Assembly (NCBI GenBank): GCA_000733355.1
Contig: JNVV01000051.1
Location: 60,816-124,815 of the forward strand
Direction: 5' to 3'
Origin: Falciphora oryzae
Lineage: Eukaryota; Ascomycota; Sordariomycetes; Magnaporthales; Magnaporthaceae
Length of the DNA: 64,000 nt
Shown here: positions 56,290 through 64,000 of the stretch, piece after piece
How the letters are laid out: every line of letters starts with the position of its first letter
Numbering within the stretch: the stretch's first letter is position 1
Made by a program: the position numbers and the translations under genes
Notes under the pieces: generated by a model
What the model was told of the DNA's origin: nothing
Seen by the model: only the letters and a program-made list of their open reading frames with translations
Database searches by the model: none

Positions 56290-58279
56290 CTAACCCAGCA
56301 CTACTGTTTCCCGCTCTGCGTCGTCTAAAAGCGGATTGACCGCACCCGTATGAACCCGGCCGATACCGCGGCGATACGCGACCCCATCTTCGTCAAACTC
56401 GATCAATATCACATTGTAAAAGCATATAACGGCTTTGTGCTGGGAGTCCGGCATCGGCACATCGTATTTGTTGTGCGCCCACATGGAGCGGGTGAGGATG
56501 CTGTCAAAGCTCGATTGAGAGGCGTACGACAGCAGCAGGAACTGATACTTGCGCAGCTCCGCACCCTCGCCCGGCCTCGATAGTACTCCTCGTAGCGCGC
56601 CGCCCACTCCCGGTCGGCGGACGGCAGCATGCCGCAGGGATCCCCTTGTTCGTCTATCAGGGGGAAGCAGGGCAGCTTCTGCGTCGGGTCCGTCACCCAG
56701 TTCGAAATGCCGGCCTCCTCCGAGTACACGGCCAGCTCGACGCAGGTGCCCCAGAAGACTAGGTGCGTCTGGTCCAAGCCCCTAGCCACGGCGGCCCGCC
56801 CGGCCAGCATGCCGTTGCTGAAGGCGAGCTCGGGGGTGTGCGTGGCCCCGTAGTTGCGGACCTGCTCCAGCCGGCCCAGCTGCGGGTGCCAGTAGTACCA
56901 GAGCACGAGGGGCTTCTGCGACTCACGCCGCTCTCGTACGCGACGCTGCCCTCCTGAAAGGTCCACCCGCGCGTGTTCCAGACGCTACGCTTCACCGCCT
57001 CTTCCATGCCCCCAAGACCGGCAACCGGCTGCACCCCCTCGATGGTGGGCGACTCCTGCCGCACCGCCCGCGCCGTGCCGCCCACGCTCGGAATGCCGTA
57101 GTTCCCGGTCGGCGGCGTAGACGTGGCCACTACTAGGGTGACGTACGAACCACCGTACACGCGGTCCATGGCGTTGATCAGCTGCTCCTTCTCCTCGTCA
57201 TCATCCTGCGTAATGCACAGGGCATCCACCCACAAGAAGCGCTCGCCGAGGTCGCGTGCTACGTCCATGGCGTCGCGGATTACCCTGGGTAGCTCATTTC
57301 GTCGCTCGAGTATAACGCCGGGGCTATGCAGCTGTTGCGAGTTTGCTCGCTCGAGCAGGTAATTGTGATGTCGTGGCCAGGTATAGCTCAAAGCTACATA
57401 TTTGACCGTCCACGGCTGCAGGACAGAGTTGCCGTCGATGACATCGACGAGCCGGAGCGGGCTGTCCTCGGTGTCGCGTGGATTGATCCGCCCATATTCG
57501 GCCCTGAGGCCATCGCCTTCCACCTGCCAGGGACCTTTTCCATCGCCATCGTTTGTGTGTTTGAGGTCGCGCTCGGCAAGCCACGCCTGCGCAAGGCTCA
57601 TCTTCGGAGCCATCTGGTCGACTGCGCGGCCATGAAATAGCGACGACTGCCTGCCAAGCAGTCGCGCGGCCTCGGTCATGGGTCTGATAATGGCAATGGC
57701 GTGTTGGGCGCGCGTGGTGCCGCCGGCAAGCCTCCCGACCAGCTCGTAACAGCGCTTGGACGGCAGGACGGGTAGCGGTGCGAGCGGGCTCAGGACGGTC
57801 ACCGCCACAAAGCACTCTTCCGTCCCCTGCTCTTCCGTCGGCTCGCTTATGGCGGGGGGCTTAACCCCGGATTCGAATGCCGCGACCGGCATCCGGCAGA
57901 TGCCGCAGCTGCGGCAGCTTAGCATGTCTTTGTACCATCCCAGCTGGTGAATCTCCTCCACGCCGTTTATGAGGAGATCCCGTGTTTCGAAGTTCTGGCA
58001 TGCCTCGCGGATTTCGTCGGTCGTCCACGAGACCGGCCCGTGAGAGTAACGCCTGTTCGGTTCTGGCAAGTCTAACGGGCGATGCTTGTGGGGGCCCACT
58101 GTGATGATCAGGCCGTCACTTTCGTCCTCGCCGTATCTTATGATCCTGTAGGGCAGCTGGCGGTGGTCTGATTTGAAGTCTGCAATTGGCAGCTGCGGCA
58201 GCAGACCATCGCCCGCTGTCGCGATGATCAGCCGGCTCCCCCTCTTCGAGCCTTGAACATGAAGTCGCTGTTGCCACAT
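56290..58279 (-). pseudogene. HET-domain gene with two frameshifts
   Basis: The main frame starts at MWQQRLHVQGSKRG (58279). HET-domain landmarks: KYVALSYTWPRHHN, ERFLWVDALCITQDD, INAMDRVYGGSYVTLVVA and NTRGWTFQEG. A CRSCGIC motif lies in the N-terminal part. After WTFQEG the coding continues in another frame (QKPLVLWYYWHP, LVFWGTCVELAVYSEEAG, WAARYEEYYRG) and then in a third (LRKYQFLLLSYASQ, GRVHTGAVNPLL) to 56290. HET domains trigger cell death in heterokaryon incompatibility. The slips, near 56940 and 56585, either inactivate the gene or are sequence errors; no stop codon breaks the frames otherwise. Confidence 0.75.
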
Positions 58280-59189
58280 GGTGATGGTTCCCCAATGTAG
58301 GGTTTTTGGCGGTAGTAGTTATCGTAGGAAGGATCAACTGCGAGATTGGATTGATGTAGGGGCCAGGCCACCCCCCCCCCAAAAAAAAAAAAAAAAACGC
58401 GAACTCAATAAAATTTTCCCCTTATCAAAGCCACCACCGCCAACACAAAAAAAGGCCTATATACAACAAAAAAGGGGCTTCAATCTGCAGTCATTTTCCC
58501 CTTTGCAACGACGATTTTATCAAGGGTATCGGGTATCCTATCGACCCAGGCGTTGATCCGAGCCTGGGAGACTGTATCCCACCCTTCTTTTGCAAGGCTT
58601 TTGTCACGGCGGCTGGGGCGGCTGCAAAAGGTGGCTAAAAGAGAGATGTATTGGGAAGAAATCGAGGCCGGAGGCCTGAGCGCGTGCCGTGCACTCTATC
58701 TGCCTGGGAGGGGCTTATCTAATCGGCTGCCAGGCCCGTGCGCCTGGGGGACCCCCCACATGCCGTGACAACGCCCGTATCATTGTTTTTATTATCGTTA
58801 AAATCGCCGGCGCCGTCGCTTTGCACGATAGATTGCGGCGCAAAATATGGGTTTAAAAACGCGGGAATATCGTCCATATCGTCGTCCGAGGAGAAATTAT
58901 CGTTTTCCGCCTCGGAATCGCGCAGCAACGGGGAGCCGGAAAAAAGCTGCGGAAATTGTAAAAACTTAATTAGTAAATGAAAAATAACCGAAATACACGC
59001 GCAGCAACTTACCATAACGTCTTGCGCGCGTGCGCGGGCTCAATTGCGGTGCGAATAGCTTCAAAAAGTGGCTGTCGGAGGTGCAGATCCTACGTTAAAT
59101 TGACCTCCAGGTGAATTGCGGGTTAAAAAAAACAAATTTTGCCGCGTTGGCGGTGTGCAACCTTAGCCCAATCCGCCGCTTCATGGCAG
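58280..59189. other. Intergenic with C/A homopolymers and an acidic minus-strand frame
   Basis: A run of about 11 C and 18 A near 58370-58397. On the minus strand 59015-58719 encodes an acidic segment (SEAENDNFSSDDDMDDIPAF) that may be the C-terminal part of a transposon or host gene; not identified. Confidence 0.4.
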
Positions 59190-60016
59190 ACCCCTTCTAG
59201 TGGCCTCAAATCGCTCAAGGACGACCACAACATCGTCCACCGCGACGTCAAACCCACCAACATCCCGGCTAACACGCGCGGTCAGATCAAGATCTGCGAC
59301 TTTGGCGTCAGCGGCAACCTCGTCGCCTCCATCGCCAAGACCAACATTGGCTGCCAGAGCTCCATGGCCCCGGAGCGCATCTCGGGCCGCAGCTTCGCTC
59401 AGGCCGGCGGCGTCTCGGACGGCACCCACAGCGTCCAGAGCGACATCTGGAATTTGGGCCTGACCATCATCGAGTGCGCCATGGGCAGGTATCCGTACTA
59501 CCCCCACCCCCCGAGGTGTCGTCGACCATTTTTAGCCGGCTGAGTGTGAGCACTTTTTCCCCATCGCACCTCCCGACCCGGAAGCTGACTGTTTTTGTCT
59601 GTCAAACCAACCAGGCCATCGTAGAAGGCGACCCGCCCGACCTGCCCCCCCGAAGGCTACTCGACAACCGCGCGTGACCCTGTGCGGTCGTGTCTCAACA
59701 AGGGCCCAGGAAGCGGCACACGTACCCGATGCTGCTGGCGCACCCCTGGCTCAAGTCGCTTGGCCAGTCGGACACCATCACGGAAGAGGCCGAGGACGAC
59801 AATGACGTGGATCTGGCCGAGGCGGCGAGTAAGCTGACGCCTGACGCCGCAGCGGGCGATGCCGAGGTGGCTGGGTGGGTGCGGGAAGTGCTCGAGCACA
59901 CACAAGCACGGGGACAACCTCCCGGCCTCGGAAAAGCCTGCCTGCACACCGCACCGCTCGACTCGGTCAGCCCTGCGGTCAGCCCGGCCATCGGCACGGG
60001 CCAACTGGGCAGCTGA
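59190..60016 (+). pseudogene. 5'-truncated copy of a Pbs2-type MAP kinase kinase
   Basis: Begins at kinase subdomain VIb: [49 protein letters not shown] (usually SYMAPER), then [20 protein letters not shown]. After a GTGAGC...CCAG intron come AIVEGDPPDLPP, KRHTYPMLLAHPWLKSLGQ and an acidic tail ending near GTGQLGS. This matches the C-terminal half of fungal Pbs2, the kinase kinase of the osmotic-stress HOG pathway. The ATP-binding N-lobe and regulatory region are missing; 57.9-59.2 kb holds other sequence. The frame slips at C runs (59507-59512 and 59645-59651) and near 59695. A dead partial duplicate is the simplest view. Confidence 0.8.
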
Positions 60017-60723
60017 AGCGCGATGGCACGGCGGCGTCACAGTGTTGCCTGGGTCCGTTGCTGACGTTCGTCCAATTTTAAAGTTTATACAATTTGACAC
60101 AAGTGCTAGCGCTCAACAAGGCGTCACGAGTGCACTGAGACTAAAACTGCGATAGCAGTCACGCTGGGCGGAAATTTTAAGAGCAAGCCACCGTGCCACC
60201 AGTAAAGAGTAACGGTCCAGCTCGGCGTATATGAGTTGGGTGGAGAGGCCCTTAAAAAGAGGGCGTCGCTGCAAGCGACGTGCTGGTGGCGGAAAATTGC
60301 TGGCACGCTTCGAATCCCGCGGGGCGGTCGGTCTGCGCCACCTGCGGTAGTCCTATGACGGCGCGCACGGAGAGGGCGTCGGTTAAAGGCGTGGTTGTCT
60401 GGATATTTCAGTAAGGGATCTTAACTAAGTCGCCCCCCATCACAAAGTCAAATTAGTCGACCGGCGCACGTCTCCCGGTGGCGTAAAGTTTGCTCCTGTG
60501 ATACAACAGCATGAGGACTAGCGCTCCAAGAGGCGTTAATAGTTGAATGAGCTGAATTACCATGGCAATTACGCTGGACGGAAATCTGAAGAGCCTAACT
60601 AACTGGTTTTCATTCACTCACCCCCAGGTTGAAAAAGCATCAGAGCCCCCCCAAGTTTAACCCTTAAACCTCGCTCGCCCTGCCCGCAGGTGACAGCACG
60701 TACTATATCTGACCAGGTTCGAC
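60017..60723. other. Intergenic with a diverged direct repeat
   Basis: Two related segments about 410 bp apart, near 60103-60190 and 60512-60600, share AGCGCTC, GAGGCGT/AAGGCGT, ACGCTGG-CGGAAAT and AAGAGC in the same order. No gene seen. The right end is the upstream region of the secreted-protein gene. Confidence 0.5.
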
Positions 60724-61555
60724 ATGAAGATCTCCAGGATCGTCCCGTTAGCGGCGGTTGGGATCGGCAGGGTCGCGGCTATGGGAAGCGACACCACTCC
60801 TGCCGACACATGGACGAGAGCCGCCGCCGCCGTCACCGACGCCACCGACTGTCCGGTATGTTTATGGTCTGCAATGGTTCCCACCATCCACCCGGGGCAA
60901 CCGCTTGAAGGCATTTTGCTGTTTCTGACCAGCAACTGCTGCAGTGTCTCACAGCGCTCTTCGAGCCTTCCGCGGCTTGCGGCAAGATCAACTGCACGGT
61001 TGCAATGGACGAGGAGTCCAACAAGGCGCGCTGCTACTGCAACCCGCCGGGAGACGCCGTCGGCACTTGCAACAATGGCCAAAGCGAGTGCATGCGAAAG
61101 GACAGGACCTGCGCTGCAAGCCGTTTTTCCACACCTTGCTACAGTAAGTTGTCGAGTTCCCTCGCACCCCCTGTAGCGAAAGCCCACCACAAAAAACGTT
61201 GGGCTCGCCCGCGCGTGTAATTTACCATTCAAGTGCTTACCAACCGCCGGCTGCAGTATCGCCTGGCTACGACAGTGCACACCCCCCTCCAGGTGTGCAG
61301 TGCGACAACTATTATTGGCCTTGCCCCGGGCTTGGGACCGGATCCACACCCGCCACGACGCCTCTCACTACTACCGATGGCAGGGATGGGCAGGCTGGCG
61401 CTACGACGACGGCCGGTCTCGCCGGAACGGGTGGGCAGAGGAACTCTGGTTCGGAGAGTCGATTAGCCTCGTTGAAGCGAGGCCTGGATGTTTCCGTGGT
61501 GCTTGTGGTGGCGGCGACTCTGGGGAGCCTTGGTTATACACATCCGGCTGGGTAA
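60724..61555 (+). CDS. Cys-rich secreted protein, probably GPI-anchored
   Basis: Exons 60724-60855, 60945-61143 and 61257-61555 sum to 630 nt (209 residues); introns GTATGT...GCAG and GTAAGT...GCAG. The start MKISRIVPLAAVGIGRVAAM looks like a signal peptide. A Cys-rich middle follows (DCPCL, CGKINC, CYCNPPG, CNNGQSEC, CDNYYWPC), then a Thr/Ser/Gly-rich linker and a hydrophobic C-terminal end (VSVVLVVAATLGSLG), the pattern of GPI-anchored wall or membrane proteins. The Cys spacing is not clearly CFEM. Function unknown; surface or effector-like roles are possible. Confidence 0.7.
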
Positions 61556-63812
61556 TTAGTCGAGTGACTGGAAGATTGAGCTGGTCGTGGCGAAGCTGGT
61601 AAGCACGACGAACCGCGAGCCAAAGGTCCAGGCAATGCTCCGGCCTGACATTCTCAGTCACTCGAACGAGAAGCCCACGATCCTGTTCACGACGGGGGCA
61701 CCAGCACCAACGCCATATAGAGTCCCCTCGTGGGTGGGACTCGGTCTCGGTGGTATCACCCCCGGCGGCGGCTGCAGCTGCAGCGGCTTGCCTCTTGGTC
61801 CTGCGCTCCACGTCGGCGCGGTGTTCGGTAAGGTCATCATTAATGAGGCTTACGGCGGTGAAAATAGCTTAGACACGCGGTCGACGTTCTTCGCGTGCCT
61901 GTCACGGCCGCTGGGTGTCCGTAGATAGATTTGATGGGATGAGGCCCGTGCATTCGATCCGTTATCCGGCCAATCAGCTGGCAGGGCACAGGTGTTCTCC
62001 ATGGAGGACCCACCGACAAAGGGACCCGGCCCACAGGGCTGATCCTAGGACGGCGGGGGGTGCACCGTATGCAGTCAATTGGGCAGTCCAAATTATCGTT
62101 GTTTTTCCTGATCTCCTCTGCTCTGTCTCTGGATGCGCGATCGTGGCCGCGATTGACCAAGAACCTTAATCTCCCGGGGTCACGTTTCATGTCATGTGAT
62201 TCCCCGTCACCCCTAGGAACCCCCTCCCAACTGACATCATCTTTCTGCTACCACCTTTTGTCCCCTCGCATGGCCTGACAGTGCAAGATGGTTGTACTGC
62301 TAGGAAGCCCGGCACATCCAAGCATTGCCCTAAAGGCCCGCCTTGCCATAACAGCATCGCGACGACGGTGAAAACCTTACCCGACGCGCGACGCTGGTCG
62401 CATTGCAGCCAAGGGTTATCGCGTGTTTGCTGTCGCTGTGCCCCTATCTCCGCTGTTGAAGGGCGGTACTTTAGATGGATGCTGATAAAGTATGTGGTTG
62501 GAATTTACGTTGTACGCGTTATCCACGCTTACGTGACACGCACAGGTGTCAGGACCGCTCAGTCCGGCGCCACGTCACGTAGGTTGTAGAGCATATGGAC
62601 CACCGTGGTATGGGGAAACAGCGTCGCTAGCGCGTCGAGGTACCATACGAAACTTGCCGTCTTTTCCACCGACACCCGCACGTCGGGGCTGTGCCTGGTT
62701 CACGCGTCGGTACCAATACTCTGGAAAATGTAGCTGCCGGGCCTGGGAGGTTGTGGCACGGGTTTACAACCAGTCAGCGAAGCCTCCATTTTCTTTCCTG
62801 AAACGACCAGGTCGGCGCCCGCCAAGTGGCGGCATCGTCGTCGTCCACCCCTCAGTGGTGGCTGGTATATGCGCAGGTGTGTTACTTCTTACCACTTTGA
62901 CGAGACGGACGGCGGCGGCGGCGTGCACGGCAAATGGTACGAGTAGGCCGCCAATTCACCTCTTACCATTCCGTCGAGGGCGTGCTCGTACAGCATGCAA
63001 AACCCTTGGGTTCTACCTTCTGCCCCTCGGATTCCTCATTCAATCCCACTCTGACGTAAGCGGGGACCAGGGGTAGTTGAGGTTGTTGATTTGCAGAAGC
63101 GAGGAACCTGCCAAAACTTTGTTGCCCACCCTTGAACGCACTTCCGAGCGCCGCCATCGCCACAGGGCTGAGGTGGAGAAAGCCCTTTTCAAGATATTTA
63201 AAAAAAAATACGCACGAACTTATATACTGTGTACATGAAATCAGACTCTGGTAATCTTGTAGGGGCTAATATCATTTGGATCAGGAAAGCAGCTTAGCAA
63301 GTATTCAGCAAACAGCATCCGGGCCGTGAATTGGAATTGGTCGAAGCATGCACAGGCGAAGAGGGCGCCCCAGGGAAAGTCCTCGGCGTTCTGCTGGCTT
63401 GGATGTCTGATGTCCCCAAAAAGGCGAGAGCGGGCGGGAGGGTGTCACCCTGTGAAGCACTGGGAAGTGCCGGAACAAATAAGCGGGGCATTGCCCATAA
63501 TTTTATGGATCCACCTTTCAGCAGATCTGCATGCTGTGAGAGGTTGGCCCGTGCCCTGTGCACGGGCCCTGCGGACCCATTTAGCCCTCCACCGGAGATG
63601 CAGATTCTGCACGTCTAGAGTAGTCCAGAACACACAACTTCGAGACTGCGGTGTTCCAGGCCTTTACGGCACACACATGCAATTCACTAGAGAGAGCGGA
63701 GAGCCGAGACGACGGCTCCGGCGCATCCGATATTGTTTGAATGTAAGGTAAATTGCCGACCACGGCGAGGAGGAAAGCCGGTAAAGATAGCTCATGCTCC
63801 CGAAGCTATCTT
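61556..63812. other. No recognised gene; coding-like minus-strand fragments
   Basis: On the minus strand MAMAALGSAFKGGQQSFGRF (from 63163) runs to 62963, where a GTAAGA donor occurs, and further left another frame gives VRVSVEKTASFVWYLDALAT and VVHMLYNLRDVAPD before a TGA near 62547. These might be exons of one gene but I cannot join them. Plus-strand frames look like shadows. Confidence 0.35.
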
Positions 63813-63848
63813 AGGGCCTGTCCTAGACTAAGGGCCTGTCCTAGACTA
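63813..63848. repeat. 18-bp perfect tandem duplication
   Basis: AGGGCCTGTCCTAGACTA twice, directly before AT-rich DNA. May mark the edge of another repeat element that continues beyond the window. Confidence 0.85.
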
Positions 63849-64000
63849 CCGGTTTTTTGGTTTTTTTTGTTTTTTGCTCAACTTTTTTCTAAAATATATC
63901 AACACCAAGGGCAGGATAGCAAAAACGGATTAATATGGATGCGGTTTTAAATAATACAAATTCTTTTCATATGCTTCCTTTTTAATGCAAGGCTTTCAAT
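63849..64000. other. AT-rich window edge
   Basis: T- and A-rich sequence with no ORF of note; composition resembles the transposon nest, so it may be the start of another repeat island. Confidence 0.4.

Noticed and set aside
60300..60330. tRNA T-loop-like sequence TTCGAATCCC
   Set aside because: No matching acceptor stem, D-arm or anticodon arm could be laid out around it.

Overview
This looks like nuclear DNA of a filamentous ascomycete, most likely a Sordariomycete (Sordariales/Chaetomiaceae-like). The evidence is GC-rich genes with short GT-AG introns, families typical of these fungi (DUF6594, HET, POT transporter, fungal P450, SP-RING, valyl-tRNA synthetase), and a repeat island whose reading frames are interrupted almost only by TAA and TAG at places that suggest former Gln or Trp codons. 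That pattern is what repeat-induced point mutation (RIP) leaves. No convincing tRNA, rRNA or CRISPR array was seen. A run of 50 N at 11423-11472 marks an assembly gap.

Layout. 1-1019: 3' partial DUF6594 gene. 4187-6338: spliced gene joining an Est1-type N-terminal segment to two retropepsin-like domains. 6710-9076: glucanase-like relic, a dispersed repeat and an unrecognised open frame. 9330-17651: POT peptide transporter, a giant PLP enzyme fusing fold-type II and fold-type I domains, a GNAT acetyltransferase, and a divergently transcribed P450; a broken cyclase follows at about 18.1-19.5 kb. Together these could be a small metabolite locus. 20246-23782: intact valyl-tRNA synthetase. 24475-26521: broken SP-RING (PIAS-like) gene. 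27107-28369: 5'-truncated M28 aminopeptidase lacking its Glu-Glu pair. 28651-32655 (minus): intact 1178-residue B-box/GTPase/RING/patatin protein whose patatin nucleophile Ser is replaced by Gly.

32937-54721 is a 21.8-kb nest of transposons. The outermost layer is a Fot1-like MITE of about 0.67 kb when emptied. Inside it sit three ACGTGGTTC-ended hairpin MITEs or their parts. One is split by a 7.7-kb Tad-like LINE with 20-bp target duplications. Another is split by a 9.0-kb Ty3/gypsy chromovirus with two 275-bp LTRs and 5-bp duplications, and carries at its centre a 3.1-kb pogo-like DNA transposon plus half a MITE. Both retroelements carry an antisense reading frame between their main ORF and their 3' end.

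56290-58279 (minus): frameshifted HET gene. 59190-60016: 5'-truncated copy of a Pbs2-type MAP kinase kinase. 60724-61555: spliced, Cys-rich, probably GPI-anchored secreted protein. The rest has no recognised gene until AT-rich sequence resumes near 63850.

Several otherwise well-conserved genes carry single-base frameshifts, and at least four of these lie in short homopolymers. Some of the broken genes may therefore be base-calling errors rather than true pseudogenes; positions are given so this can be tested.
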